From the NCBI GenBank assembly GCA_037783545.1, contig JBBELK010000162.1, positions 1,612,001 to 1,676,000 of the forward strand: a stretch of DNA of 64,000 nucleotides, written 5' to 3'. Both the position numbers and the translations under genes were made by a program. The stretch is from Henricia sp. BOLD:AAB3569 (lineage: Eukaryota; Echinodermata; Asteroidea; Spinulosida; Echinasteridae). Below the pieces are notes generated by a model. That model saw only the letters and a list, made by a program, of their open reading frames with translations, did not search any database and had not been told where the DNA came from. Below, piece by piece: positions 1-10,429 of this stretch. Positions within the stretch are counted from its first letter, which is position 1. Each line of letters begins with the position of its first letter.

Positions 1-31
1 AGTCCCCAATCACAACGTCGTCCTCTGACAT
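1..31 (-). CDS. possible start of gag, cut by window edge
   Basis: ATG at 29-31 on the minus strand opens a frame reading MSEDDVVIGD up to the window edge. It overlaps the end of the membrane ORF in a different frame and sits where gag would begin. Only ten codons are visible, so the product is a guess from position. Confidence 0.2.
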   Translation of the reverse strand, partial: MSEDDVVIGD

Positions 32-270
32 GCTTCCTCCAAAGGCTCTTCGTCCGATGGTAGCCTCTGCTCTAAACCCTGTAGCACGACCGCCACGTGC
101 GTGCCGTTGGCTACGAGGTGTATCCTTTCGAGTTTGACCCGTTTGTCTTCCGCCGATCGGTGGAGCAAGTTTAACAAACCCCAATATTTCAATACAAATA
201 TTAAGACAATCAGAATAATGAATAAGCAAACAATTACTAAAGCAAGTATGGCCTTGCTAAATTCCCCCAT
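10..270 (-). CDS. small single-pass membrane ORF upstream of gag in Gypsy-like element
   Basis: An 86-codon frame starting at MGEFSK about 80 bases after the primer-binding-like site. Residues 6-30 form one strongly hydrophobic segment (rich in I, L, V, F), followed by a basic then acidic tail, so a short single-pass membrane protein is the natural reading. It ends TGA at 10-12 and overlaps by 22 bases a second ATG at 29-31. I do not recognise the family. A TTG three codons upstream would extend it, but the ATG is preferred. It could be a chance frame in a leader, but the clean membrane segment and its position argue that it is worth recording. Confidence 0.35.
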   Translation of the reverse strand: MGEFSKAILALVIVCLFIILIVLIFVLKYWGLLNLLHRSAEDKRVKLERIHLVANGTHVAVVLQGLEQRLPSDEEPLEEACQRTTL

Positions 271-348
271 AAGCCTCAACGGTAAAGGGGTAACCTCAGT
301 TGGTCCTCACCAATCACCCTGCCTCTTTGCGGTAAGCCTAGCAGAGTA

Positions 349-366
349 ATCCCACCGCTGCCACCA
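349..366 (-). promoter_or_regulatory. primer binding site-like sequence
   Basis: Directly after the LTR, minus strand TGGTGGCAGCGGTGGGAT. Its position and TGG start fit a tRNA primer binding site. A related TGGTGGCAGCG also occurs inside the LTR near 421-431, which suggests a small duplication at the LTR edge. The tRNA was not identified. Confidence 0.4.
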
Positions 367-368
367 TG

Positions 369-999
369 TGTAGCGGGACCGAAGTCTAGTTAAGTTGTGT
401 AGGAAGTCCTACAGGTAATCGCTGCCACCATCCAACCAGAGGCTGACGTCTGGTAGCCCCTGGTCAGAGCGCGGGCACCTCCTCCTCGGAGTCGCCTCCC
501 GTAAAATCAAGGGGGCGGGGTCCGTTCGCCGGAAATCTACCGCGCCTACTCTGCCTAGGCTCTCCGAACAGGGGAATGTGAGGACCAAGGAAATAAATGA
601 GAGAGAGAGACTTCCTGTCAGGGGAAACAATGGGTATGGTTTAATTAAGTCTCCCTATAGCCACAGATTGGGGTAAGCCTCTGTAGATAACGACAGCCTC
701 CAAGGCCACCGGCTCCTGTGCTTCACTCACTTAGTCAGCCTCCTACGTCCCTTAGTTCTTGCCTAGACTGTAGTAAGCCTCCCGCGTGTCATTCACTTGC
801 CGTGCCGTATCACACGTTCAAGGAAACCCAGCGCAGAGAGGCCGAGTGTGCGGAAAAAGGGGCTAAAGTACCCTCATTGCGGACGCAAGAGAAACGAATA
901 TGCTCGACCACACGCACGTGGCCAGCACGTGGCAGGCACTTGGGTGACACGCGTGGGGCCCACCAGCCCACTATGTACATTAAAGGTGATTTCGCTACA
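369..999 (-). mobile_element. LTR of a Gypsy-like retrotransposon
   Basis: Read on the minus strand this 631-bp segment begins TGTAGCGAAAT and ends GTCCCGCTACA, so the ends form the short inverted repeat TGTAGCG/CGCTACA expected of an LTR. It is followed two bases later by a primer-binding-like sequence and then by open reading frames that run off the left edge. It also holds a GA run near 600. The second LTR and the target duplication lie outside the window, so a complete element cannot be shown. The family call rests on the primer-site type, not on a polymerase. Confidence 0.55.
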
Positions 1000-3630
1000 A
1001 TACTATACCCAAAACATAACGAGAACGATTCAATAAACTAGTGCGATCTTGTAAATGCAAGTGTGGCTTTTGAAATATTTCGCTCATAATGTAATTTGAA
1101 TCTATAAAGTCCAGGTTCGACAGCTGGGTAGAATCAGCAAATACCTTTTCCAGAACGAAACTGGTCAAAAGGACTTGAAATGTAATCGATAGAAACAATT
1201 TTCTTGAATATTTTTAAGACATTATTTTACATTAGAAATTGCACAGAAACTTCTTTAAACAATTTTGTTAACATGAAATACCATTTTTACAAATGCATCA
1301 AAAAGTCACACTTTGGCTCCTGTTTTTATGTAAATACCCATATTCCGCTTGTTCCCCTCGGCGACTTATTAGCGCAAAGCGGACTTGTATGAACGCGTGA
1401 AAACTCTGCGGCGACTACACTCGGCGAGTATGCGGCGAGTGAGTTCGGCGGAGAAGTATGAACCTAGCTTTACTCACTGCGTAGTTTTAAATCCGTGGCA
1501 TCACCATAAATACACACGCGTACGTACGTGCACGCGACGTCAATTCAAATTCTCGATACAATGACGAATTGTACCCGACGATTAACGGTAACGTCCGGAC
1601 GACCGGACGTGCGTTCGGGTAACTTCGGGAACCTTCGGAAAAAGGAGGAATTCCTCCTGTTTCAAAATGGCGGAATTGGCGGTTGCCGGACCTTAAATTC
1701 AGTCTAGTCAAAACATTTTTGGTCCGGGTACCAGACTAATTTTGACATACGTGCGGGCTCAGATGAATGTAGTCTAATTTCGTTACACAACGCCATTGGC
1801 GTGTGTGCTATAGTTGTGTACATCGTGTACTTAGCACGTGCCGCATGGGCAGTGTGTTCGTTCATGAGTGTTTACAATCATTGATTTACATACATATACT
1901 GGATACGCTATCTGGGAGTGTTTGTGTAGAAATGCGCGGCCGAACAATGGCGGCGCGTAAGAAGGGTATTAACGCGTCACTTGCATGCTTTGCTGCAGTG
2001 TGTATACAAAATTATGTATTGGGAAATGTGTGTGTCTCCTTTCAAAGAATTTAAGAAAGTTTTTGTTAATCCCGTAACGTGTTGACAATCCCTTAAGTTA
2101 TAGGCTAGCGTCCTATATAGGCTACAAGTATATTTTGAAACCGGGTCACGGCTGAACAATGGATCAGGCCAATTTAACAGCTGTTTAACAAAACAATTCG
2201 CTTAAAAAAGAATGGGAAATGACGATTTCACCGAACTTTTGCCCAGCTGTTGCAATAGGCCTATACAATCGTCAAACATTAAAGGAACTCACCGGCTTTG
2301 TTGGGCTATTTTAGGCTCGAAAACTAGGCCCATATACATGAAAAGAAACCACCAAATTTGGCCAGTTTTCTTTATGTAGGCCTATGCGTATTTAACAAAA
2401 TAGACTATTTATTATTTCAGGTTATGTAACATAACTATGAAAAATCGAAAGCTGCCAAGAGTAGAGCGAAACGTTTGCTGCAAAGTCGCCTGGAGTTCGC
2501 GCGATAGTGAACGGCTGGTAAAGCGCATTGACCGTTTTTGTTAATTTTAAGCTTTGATTTAGTTAATTACGGGACAATTTGACGATCTTTTTTGACACGG
2601 ACCATCAAAACAAATTTCAGTGATGCTACATCACTAAATTATGTAAACAGTGAGCCGGTGTATAGATTTTTAAAAATAGATACTAAACATTTATTTTCTT
2701 TGTCATGAATTTGTTTTGTGCATACATCAAAATACTGATCTTTAGCTTTCATGCGGCAAGTTCAATGGGCATAGTATTTTACTTCTATAATTACAAGAAA
2801 GATGATAAACAAAGATTGTACTAGCCTACTGCTTACCTGTTAAATAATCTTCCATTTCGCCAATCTTTCAGGAAACGTGCACTGCAGTGTACCCGTCACC
2901 TTTCTTATCTCTTTTAAAACAAATTTCGACAGAACATACGATTTTCAGCCCCAAATTTACGAATAAATGAAGAAAAATGCGTACACTTATGTACACAACG
3001 CAAACGAACAAGATTGTTGTTTACCCTACTTTGAAAACGCACGCGCGGACGCGATTCCAGCCAGATAGCGTCTCTAGTATATATATAGAGCTCAATGTTT
3101 ACAATACGCAGAATTCAACTACATTGTGCATCGTGTGCGCGCATTTGTTCGATTTGGCATCGCGTGCGCGCGATTGCGCGATCAATATCTGGAAAAACAA
3201 AATCGTCTTTCCAAGGACAGAAGGTATGCTGTAAAATTGCTGTCAGGACCAAATAAGCATGTCAGTTTTTGATGGAAAACAAGGTTAAGTAAATTGATGT
3301 ATCCAACCATGTCATTCATATCATTCGATGCCGTTTCTGTCATGTTTTGTCGAATTTTTTGATGGGATGAAAAAACTCTCTTTTTAACGACGGCCGCACA
3401 CACGGTGATGTCGATGTTTGGCGGCTTAAAAATACGGCAAACAGTGCGATTCCAAGTAAAAAGTAATGCATCATGACATCCTGGATGTTGACAAGTACAC
3501 CACTGCCAAAATTACTAAAGAATTATAAGGGATGGCAAAGATTGAATAGGATGTGCAAAACCTGGCGACAAATCTTGAAAAAGTTAGCCACACTTTTTCA
3601 AGTTTTGCTGCGCATGCGCAAACCGTGACA
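1000..3630. other. intergenic DNA, no gene recognised
   Basis: Apart from the dispersed repeat at 1570-1737 I see no coding signal here. Short open frames lack family resemblance. The stretch around 1330-1460 is rich in GGCGA/CGGCG words, and 3020-3180 holds CG-rich words such as GCGCGCG. Otherwise it is ordinary AT-rich sequence with AGGCCTA words. Confidence 0.5.
1570..1737 (+). repeat. dispersed repeat, copy 1
   Basis: This segment is repeated in the same orientation at 48,105-48,278. The shared core includes CGTTCGGGTAACTTCGGGAA and GGAGGAATTCCTCCTG and ends near an ACCAGACTA word. The inner GGAGGAATTCCTCC is a perfect palindrome. Copies differ by small indels. No terminal repeats or coding potential are visible. 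Confidence 0.7.
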
Positions 3631-3635
3631 TAGCC
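3631..3635. repeat. target site duplication TAGCC, left of BEL-1
   Basis: TAGCC immediately precedes the 5' LTR and is repeated immediately after the 3' LTR at 10,401-10,405. Five bases is the usual duplication length for BEL/Pao integration. Confidence 0.8.
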
Positions 3636-4207
3636 TGGTTTGAATGAAATGATCGCCGCGCCTAAGCACCGCCCTGCGCTAGCGTGCGCGAGCGGCGCGT
3701 AAACTTGACGCCGCCCTGCGTCAGCGTGCGTGAGCGACGCGTTTGCATTCTTTGTATAAACTTTGTTTTTAAACTCTTTGTCCTTACGTATTTAATAATT
3801 CTGTTGTTTTCGATGCAAGTGCTAGGAAGGAAAAACCTTCAGGTAATTTGACAATATTATAAGATGATTCATTTTGAGTTCAGCACGTATATGTTCATAT
3901 ATATAGGCCTCGTACAATATTTGTATTGTTAATTATCCGATTGTTTAATTCAGTGTATTTTAGTCCAGTCATTGCTCCTCATTTAAAGCCTTAATTTCAT
4001 GCCTATATTTTAGTTGCCGATTCTATATTCCACCAGATTAACTTGTCAGTGTTTAATAGTTTAGATTGTGACTATATACCTTTTCTTGTTTCTGTCTTTA
4101 CAGAGTTTTTACTTTGTATCAGTGCAGTAAGTGCAAAAGAATACAAATACATTAGAAGATCCTCACTTGCGTCACCGTACCAGAAGTTGCTTTTCTCGTT
4201 TTCACCA
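3636..4207 (+). repeat. 5' LTR of BEL-1
   Basis: 572 bp, matching 9829-10,400 along its whole length. It starts with a CG-rich block of GCGTGCGCGAGCGGCGCG type, contains a TATA-like CATATATATAGG at about 3895-3907, and near 4080-4104 has a pyrimidine tract ending in ACAG that resembles a splice acceptor. Confidence 0.9.
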
Positions 4208-7200
4208 AAGTTCTGAAGGGATTGAAGTTCCAGTGAGAGTCGACCTAGCTGACTACCAGTTTGTGAAACTACCTGTTATAGTTGGTGAGCTTGAAGACGG
4301 CAACATGAGTTCGAGAGACGACGTTGAAGACGGAGAAAGCCGAGTAACCGAAGACAATGCCGTTCGTCAGAAATCGCGTGTTGAAGAGCTGAGGCTTAAA
4401 CGGAAAATATTACGAGGAAAGATCACACGCAGCATGAACCGCATCTACACCTGTATGGAAGAACGCAGACTCGCCAAATCTCGGGCTGACAAGGAGTTGG
4501 CCATCCTGCAAAAGGAGTTCGCCGAGGCCTGCAACGTGAACGCCGAGTTGTTTGAGCTGCCGGATGCGGACTGTGATAAGTTGGAAAAATGGGAAACTGA
4601 GCTAGTGGAAAGCTTCTATGACTTCGATGAATGCGTCGCAAAGTACTTTGAAGGTCTAAACGTACGTACTGTTCCTGTTAAGTCCCCGAGTCGTGAAAGT
4701 TCGCCTTCTGTAGCTGCGGATCCGACGACGCAGCTCCGTCAGAACTCGGATCAGACAGATCAAAGTTCATCTTCTTGCGTTCACGATTGCCGATCTGCCA
4801 GTGATCAACTGGCTTCTGAGCCAAGGTCAGTCAGTGACATTCCGTTATCATGCGACGGAGTTCAACCGTCGCACATCCAATCCCCTGTGACGCCCCAATC
4901 TGAAACCGATGTGATGGTGCCCCCATCCGAAACCGCTGTGATGCCCCCATCGGGAGCTACTGTGACGTCCACCCGTATGCCGGGAACAACTACTCATGAG
5001 TCGTTCGACGCATGGATTGATGAGCTGATTGAATTTCAAGAGACTGTTTTCGCTAAGAACAATTCCGAAGTGACTGTAGCGGATGCATTGTTTAGATTAG
5101 AAGCTAGTAGAGATGTTCCGTCACTCAAACTGAACAAGTTTAGTGGTGATCCACTGGGGTATGTAGATTTTTTAGATTCGTTCAGAACTCATATCCATAA
5201 CAAGTGCCACCTCACCGATGACTCGAGAATGATGCAACTCAGAATGCATCTAACCGGTGAGGCTGAAAGGGCAATTATGGGTCTGGGTTCTAGTGGTAAA
5301 ATGTACCACACTGCCTTGAAGATGCTAAAGGAGCAGTTTGGGTGCAGGAGCATCGTTGCTAGAAAGTGCATTGATAATTTGATCGAGGGGCCAAAGATTG
5401 GTAACTCTGATCGTAGATCCTTGCGTGATTTCTCACTCGACATTGTTAATTGTCTTGCCACTCTTAACCGTATCGGTTTTCTTGCAGATGTCAATGCCTC
5501 TCAGAGTTTGCGCCAAATAATCAAGCGTTTACCTGATTACATGATTCTGAAATGGAAAGGTATTGCGGCACAAATTCGTGAACGAGATCAATTACCTAAC
5601 CTTGCTCATATTAACGAGTTTCTTAGGAAGCAAGTTAAGGCCGACTTTGATCCCGATTTCGGAGATCTTGCATGTGACAGAGCAGATGAGAAGTCTTCAA
5701 GAGATCGTCAGAAATCCAAGGGTGTCCATGCTACCAGCGAGAGGAAACCCCAAGAGAGGAGGCCTATCAAGTGCTACGTCTGTGAGTCACCTCACAGAGT
5801 GACGGACTGTCCCAAATTTGTGAACTCCTCCCCCACAGAACGCTTCAAGATCGTCAAGGACCATCGCCTCTGCTACTCGTGTCTCATCCGTGGCCATAGA
5901 AGTGAAGAGTGTAGATCCAAGAAGAAATGCAGCAAGAATGGTTGCACAAGAGTACATCATCCTTTGATCCACTTCGATCCCCCATCTAGCGGTGCCGTTT
6001 CTACCTTGGACCGAGACGGGATTCTGCCTGCTGTTCGTGTGATTTTCAGAGCTGGAAATGGAAGAGTCAGAGAAGGCAATGTTCTCATAGATAGCGGTGC
6101 AGCAACTACCATTATTCGAACAGATTTCGCGAAAGCTCTCAATCTACAGGGTAAAAGAGAACCACTGGAACTTTCAGTTGTTGGAGGCGGTCGCTTGAAG
6201 CAGAAATTTAGTCGTCGTGTAAAGTTTTGGATTTCGCCATTGTCTGGAGGCGAAGAACATGAAATCAACCGTACTATCCTGAGCGTTGCTTCTTTAGACC
6301 GTCAGTGGCTTTCCTCCTTCTCCCACATCTCTGATCTAGAATTCTCCCATAAGGCCGGGCCGATTGACCTTATCCTTGGAGTCCAGTACGCCCATCTACA
6401 TGCTGAAGAGGAGGTTCGGCAGGGCTTACCATTTCAGCCAGTTGGAAAGAAGACCCCGCTTGGGTGGTTTGTGATTGGTCCAGGCAACATATCTTCTTCA
6501 AGGGCGTCCGTCAGTGCCGTCATGAAGGATCGTTTAGATCTGAGCAAGCTGTATGACTTTGAGACTTTGGGTATAAGAGCACCGAGTTGTAGCTGTCCAC
6601 TGGATACCATGTCCAAGGACGACAACAGAGCAATGGAGATGTTTGCTAACTCCTGCCACAAAGAGGGAGATCGCTATGTGATTGGACTGCCGTGGAAGAA
6701 GGACCCGTCCCTCCTACCGAATAATCGTCCTCTGGCTGAGAAACGTTTGGAGTCTTTGGAGCGGAGTTTATCCAGGAATCCCAACAAGGCCAGCATGTAT
6801 GACAAAGCTATCAAGGAGTATGTGGAGAAGGGCTGGGCTGTCCGAGTGAATTCGGACGAGCCTGCTGCGGGACCTGTCCATTATCTGCCCCATCATGGAG
6901 TATACCGACCAGAGAAGGTTAGTACTCCTTTGAGAGTAGTCTTCGACCCTGCCAGCCAGTACCACGGAGTCTCGCTGAATTCCTTTCTCCATGAAGGGCC
7001 GAATCTGATTGGAAACCTGCTTGGGGTACTACTGCGATTTAGAGAGGATCTAGTGGCGATTGTTGGGGATATTTCCAAGATGTTCCTCCAAGTGTTGTTA
7101 AGATCGGAAGATACTGAAGTCCATCGCTTCCTGTGGCGAAACCTTGACAATTCCAGAAACCCAGATGTTTATCAGATGACGAGGGTTACATTCGGGGATA

Positions 7201-8822
7201 AGCCTTCACCCGCTATGGCCAGTTTCGTCATGCTGCAAATTGCTGAGAAATTCAAATCTACCCACCCCGAAGCTTCTTTGATACTGAAGTACGACAGATA
7301 CATGGATGATCTGATTCATTCCTGCCCATCCACGACACAAGCCACGCAGTTGACATCAGATGTAGACCTCCTTCTCAAGGATGGTTCCTTTAAGGTGAAG
7401 AAGTGGTATCGCTCAGCGTCAACCCCCAATGAGATGAATTCTAGCGTCAGCCTTGGTGACGAAGAGATCATCAAAACTCTCGGAGTGTGTTGGAAACCGG
7501 CTGAAGATGTTTTGACTTTCAAGGTCAAGGAAGCTGAGACCGAGATCTTCACAAAGAGATCAGTCCTGTCCAGGATGTCAATGCTATTTGACCCACTGGG
7601 GTTAGCTACGCCCGTGACCATCAAAGCTAGGATAGCTATGCAAGCTATCTGGCGGTTGGACAAATTAGGATGGGACGACGAACTTCCCAAAGATCACGTG
7701 GAATTGTGGACCAAGTTGTTTGAAGATCTAAAGGAACTCGAGATGCTAGACGTGCCCAGGAGCGTTAAGCCAGCAGATGCATTCGGCGTTCCCGAGTTGC
7801 ATGTTTTTGCAGATGCGAGTATTTCCGCCTATGGTGCTGTCGCCTACATGCTTTGGAACACCCCCAATGGTCCATGCGTTCGTCTATTTGCGGCAAAGTC
7901 TAGAGTTGTTCCTCTTCGCCAGACCACAATCCCGCGACTGGAATTGATGGCTGCGCTCATCGCCTCACGTTTGGCCAAGATGCTTCACACTGAGCTTCGG
8001 GAAAAACCCCAGGTTCATCTGTGGACAGATGCACGCATTGTTCTTCACTGGATACAGTCTGAATCAATCGATCTGAAGCCTTTCGTAGGAGTTCGTGTTG
8101 CAGAGATACAGTCGACCTGGCCTACAAGTCTATGGAACCATGTACCCACTGAAGCCAACCCTGCTGACGATCTAAGCCGTGGTCTGAAAGCTTCTGAGAT
8201 GGGCATGCGGTGGGTTAATGGACCGTCCTTTCTTCGACTCCCAAAAGAGGAATGGCCAACGCCAATGAAAGCAACAGCTCCCTTGGAGGATCCGGAGAAA
8301 AAGAAGCCGAAGCTGGTCTCGTCTGTCTCTAGTCTGAACACCATGACCTCACCGATTGATTGCCGGAGCTTTTCAAGCTGGAGAAGACTGTTGAGAGTTA
8401 CTGCTTATTGTCTACGCTTCATCTACAACTTGAAATCCAGGAGACAAAGTCAGATGAAGACACGGGTCGGAATTCTCATGCCAGAGGAGCTCATGGAAGC
8501 TGAAATTTATTGGTTGGCCAATTGCCAGCGGGATTTGGGAGATTGGTCTGTCAAATGTCGTGACCTCACCCCATTCGTCGATGTTGATGGTCTCGTAAGA
8601 GTCGGCGGACGTCTAAGGAAGGCAAGTCTCCCATACGATCAAGTTCACCCAATTCTACTGCCATCTTCGGGTCGCATATCCCGATTGATAATGGAGGAAG
8701 TCCACAGTGCAGCAGCCCACCCAGGAGCTGAGAGGACCTTGTCCGACTGTACGGAAGTACTGGATCCTCAAAGGTCGGAGCCTTGCAAGGGAGACGGTGC
8801 GAAACTGTGTGGTCTGCCGTAA
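4131..8822 (+). CDS. BEL-1 Gag-Pol polyprotein (Gag, protease, RT, RNase H)
   Basis: The open frame runs 1,563 codons. The likely start is the ATG at 4305 (MSSRDD, residue 59), because the upstream codons lie in the LTR. From residue 1 of the long frame: a coiled N-terminus at 75-125; a DUF1759-like Gag region around 330-430 (LNKFSGDPLGY); zinc knuckles near 547 (CYVCESPHRVTDC) and 580 (CYSCLIRGHRSEEC); aspartic protease motif LIDSGAATT near 650; RT from about 930 with YMDDL near 1055; an A17-type Pao region; RNase H with FADAS near 1224 and LWTDARIVLHW near 1296. The frame then enters the integrase zinc-binding region (HPGAERTL near 1529) and is lost through a shift between 8736 and 8755, ending early at 8822. 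The polyprotein makes cDNA and virus-like particles for retrotransposition. The frame continues in another phase in the next entry. Confidence 0.92.
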   Translation: MQKNTNTLEDPHLRHRTRSCFSRFHQSSEGIEVPVRVDLADYQFVKLPVIVGELEDGNMSSRDDVEDGESRVTEDNAVRQKSRVEELRLKRKILRGKITRSMNRIYTCMEERRLAKSRADKELAILQKEFAEACNVNAELFELPDADCDKLEKWETELVESFYDFDECVAKYFEGLNVRTVPVKSPSRESSPSVAADPTTQLRQNSDQTDQSSSSCVHDCRSASDQLASEPRSVSDIPLSCDGVQPSHIQSPVTPQSETDVMVPPSETAVMPPSGATVTSTRMPGTTTHESFDAWIDELIEFQETVFAKNNSEVTVADALFRLEASRDVPSLKLNKFSGDPLGYVDFLDSFRTHIHNKCHLTDDSRMMQLRMHLTGEAERAIMGLGSSGKMYHTALKMLKEQFGCRSIVARKCIDNLIEGPKIGNSDRRSLRDFSLDIVNCLATLNRIGFLADVNASQSLRQIIKRLPDYMILKWKGIAAQIRERDQLPNLAHINEFLRKQVKADFDPDFGDLACDRADEKSSRDRQKSKGVHATSERKPQERRPIKCYVCESPHRVTDCPKFVNSSPTERFKIVKDHRLCYSCLIRGHRSEECRSKKKCSKNGCTRVHHPLIHFDPPSSGAVSTLDRDGILPAVRVIFRAGNGRVREGNVLIDSGAATTIIRTDFAKALNLQGKREPLELSVVGGGRLKQKFSRRVKFWISPLSGGEEHEINRTILSVASLDRQWLSSFSHISDLEFSHKAGPIDLILGVQYAHLHAEEEVRQGLPFQPVGKKTPLGWFVIGPGNISSSRASVSAVMKDRLDLSKLYDFETLGIRAPSCSCPLDTMSKDDNRAMEMFANSCHKEGDRYVIGLPWKKDPSLLPNNRPLAEKRLESLERSLSRNPNKASMYDKAIKEYVEKGWAVRVNSDEPAAGPVHYLPHHGVYRPEKVSTPLRVVFDPASQYHGVSLNSFLHEGPNLIGNLLGVLLRFREDLVAIVGDISKMFLQVLLRSEDTEVHRFLWRNLDNSRNPDVYQMTRVTFGDKPSPAMASFVMLQIAEKFKSTHPEASLILKYDRYMDDLIHSCPSTTQATQLTSDVDLLLKDGSFKVKKWYRSASTPNEMNSSVSLGDEEIIKTLGVCWKPAEDVLTFKVKEAETEIFTKRSVLSRMSMLFDPLGLATPVTIKARIAMQAIWRLDKLGWDDELPKDHVELWTKLFEDLKELEMLDVPRSVKPADAFGVPELHVFADASISAYGAVAYMLWNTPNGPCVRLFAAKSRVVPLRQTTIPRLELMAALIASRLAKMLHTELREKPQVHLWTDARIVLHWIQSESIDLKPFVGVRVAEIQSTWPTSLWNHVPTEANPADDLSRGLKASEMGMRWVNGPSFLRLPKEEWPTPMKATAPLEDPEKKKPKLVSSVSSLNTMTSPIDCRSFSSWRRLLRVTAYCLRFIYNLKSRRQSQMKTRVGILMPEELMEAEIYWLANCQRDLGDWSVKCRDLTPFVDVDGLVRVGGRLRKASLPYDQVHPILLPSSGRISRLIMEEVHSAAAHPGAERTLSDCTEVLDPQRSEPCKGDGAKLCGLP

Positions 8823-9795
8823 GCTCCGTCAGTCTCCACATGTCACCCTGATGGCCGATTTACCTAAGGAGCGTCTAAGATTGTTCTCGCCACCATTTAC
8901 AACGGTTGGAGTTGATCTGTTTGGTCCTTTCAAGCTGAGATACGGTCGCAATAAGGTGAAAAAAGCCTGGGGAGCCATATTCACTTGTGCCACTGTTCGA
9001 GCTTTCCACTTGGAGGTAGTAGAGGACCTTTCTACCCAAGCCTTTATGCATGCAATTAGACGATTTGCTGCACATCATGGCTGGCCTTCAACCATAATAT
9101 CTGACAACGGCACTTCTTTCATTGGTGCAGAAAAGGAGCTAAAGAAGCTGTTCAAAGAGGATCGAAAACAGTTGGAAGACTTCGCAGTTCTTCACAAATT
9201 GGAGTGGCGATTTATCACTCCCCTCAGTCCTCATCAAGGAGGATTTTACGAGAGCTTGATCAAGCAAGTGAAGAGCGCCCTGAGAGTATCAATTGGAGGC
9301 CAGACCCTTACGTGGAATGAAATGACGACAGCCTTCAGTGAAGTAGAAGCTCTTCTTAACTCCAGACCGATCGGTCATTCACCTGATGACGCCAATGACT
9401 TGAGACCTCTTACTCCCAACCACTTCATGATTGGACGTGCCACTACAGATGTTCCGCAGGGTGCGTTCAACGAGACAAGGAATTTGAACAAGCGGTTTGA
9501 GTTTGTCCAGGGTCTTATCACCCAATTCTGGAAGCGTTTCACGAGGGAATACTTCCACACCTTAATGTCACGAAGGAAATGGCGACATGCTACTCGGCAG
9601 CTTGCTGTTGGAGATATCGTGCTGCTTGCAGACCACAACGTCGCCCGCGGAAAGTGGGACCTGGCACGAATCGTCGAAGTGTACCCCGGTGATGACGGAA
9701 TCGTCCGAAATGTTCTGGTCAGGACCAAGAGTGGAGACAAGAAGCGGAGCGTTCAGAAATGTTGTCTAATCTTAGAGGGAGATGAAGCCATGTAA
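8707..9795 (+). CDS. BEL-1 integrase, frameshifted from Gag-Pol
   Basis: A 362-codon frame in the next phase that carries the rest of Pol. True homology starts near residue 14, within the zinc-binding region (CVVCRKL near 34-40). The catalytic core shows D70 (GVDLFGP), D133 (ISDNGTSF) and E182 (GFYESLIKQ). A C-terminal DUF5641-like domain follows from about 280 (W-rich, GDIVLLAD). It inserts the cDNA into chromosomes. The first 10 or so codons are an artefact of the overlap. A one-step frame change at 8736-8755 separates it from the RNase H frame. BEL elements normally encode one polyprotein, so this is most simply an inactivating indel or a sequence error, with programmed shifting less likely. 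It stops 33 bases before the 3' LTR. Confidence 0.9.
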   Translation: MQQPTQELRGPCPTVRKYWILKGRSLARETVRNCVVCRKLRQSPHVTLMADLPKERLRLFSPPFTTVGVDLFGPFKLRYGRNKVKKAWGAIFTCATVRAFHLEVVEDLSTQAFMHAIRRFAAHHGWPSTIISDNGTSFIGAEKELKKLFKEDRKQLEDFAVLHKLEWRFITPLSPHQGGFYESLIKQVKSALRVSIGGQTLTWNEMTTAFSEVEALLNSRPIGHSPDDANDLRPLTPNHFMIGRATTDVPQGAFNETRNLNKRFEFVQGLITQFWKRFTREYFHTLMSRRKWRHATRQLAVGDIVLLADHNVARGKWDLARIVEVYPGDDGIVRNVLVRTKSGDKKRSVQKCCLILEGDEAM

Positions 9796-9828
9796 AGAGT
9801 TGGTCTTTCTTCTGTGGCCCCGGATGGT

Positions 9829-10400
9829 TGGTTTGAATGAAATGATCGCCGCGCCTAAGCACCGCCCTGCGCTAGCGTGCGCGAGCGGCGCGTAAACTTG
9901 ACGCCGCCCTGCGTCAGCGTGCGTGAGCGACGCGTTTGCATTCTTTGTATAAACTTTGTTTTTAAACTCTTTGTCCTTACGTATTTAATAATTCTGTTGT
10001 TTTCGATGCAAGTGCTAGGAAGGAAAAACCTTCAGGTAATTTGACAATATTATAAGATGATTCATTTTGAGTTCAGCACGTATATGTTCATATATATAGG
10101 CCTCGTACAATATTTGTATTGTTAATTATCCGATTGTTTAATTCAGTGTATTTTAGTCCAGTCATTGCTCCTCATTTAAAGCCTTAATTTCATGCCTATA
10201 TTTTAGTTGCCGATTCTATATTCCACCAGATTAACTTGTCAGTGTTTAATAGTTTAGATTGTGACTATATACCTTTTCTTGTTTCTGTCTTTACAGAGTT
10301 TTTACTTTGTATCAGTGCAGTAAGTGCAAAAGAATACAAATACATTAGAAGATCCTCACTTGCGTCACCGTACCAGAAGTTGCTTTTCTCGTTTGCACCA
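9829..10400 (+). repeat. 3' LTR of BEL-1
   Basis: Matches the 5' LTR over all 572 bp, with one difference seen near its end. Open frames within it (for example from 10,324) only repeat the LTR part of the Gag-Pol frame and are not genes. Confidence 0.9.
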
Positions 10401-10405
10401 TAGCC
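10401..10405. repeat. target site duplication TAGCC, right of BEL-1
   Basis: Second copy of the 5-bp duplication that flanks BEL-1. It marks the exact insertion point. Confidence 0.8.
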
Positions 10406-10429
10406 CCTTTAAGGGTACATGCATGCAAA

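Larger units (their letters stand above)
3636..10400 (+). mobile_element. BEL/Pao LTR retrotransposon (BEL-1), full length
   Basis: A 6,765-bp element bounded by two 572-bp LTRs (TGG...CCA) and flanked by TAGCC. The internal region encodes, in order, a DUF1759-type Gag, two zinc knuckles, an aspartic protease, reverse transcriptase with YMDD, RNase H, and an integrase followed by a DUF5641-like tail. This domain order defines BEL/Pao. The LTRs look nearly identical (one difference spotted, T at 4202 versus G at 10,395), so the insertion is recent. The coding region is broken once, at the start of integrase. There is no envelope-like frame. Confidence 0.93.

Noticed and set aside
8700..8830. 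Programmed frameshift between RNase H and integrase in BEL-1
   Set aside because: No slippery heptamer or pseudoknot-like context was noticed, and BEL elements normally use one frame, so a simple indel is preferred.
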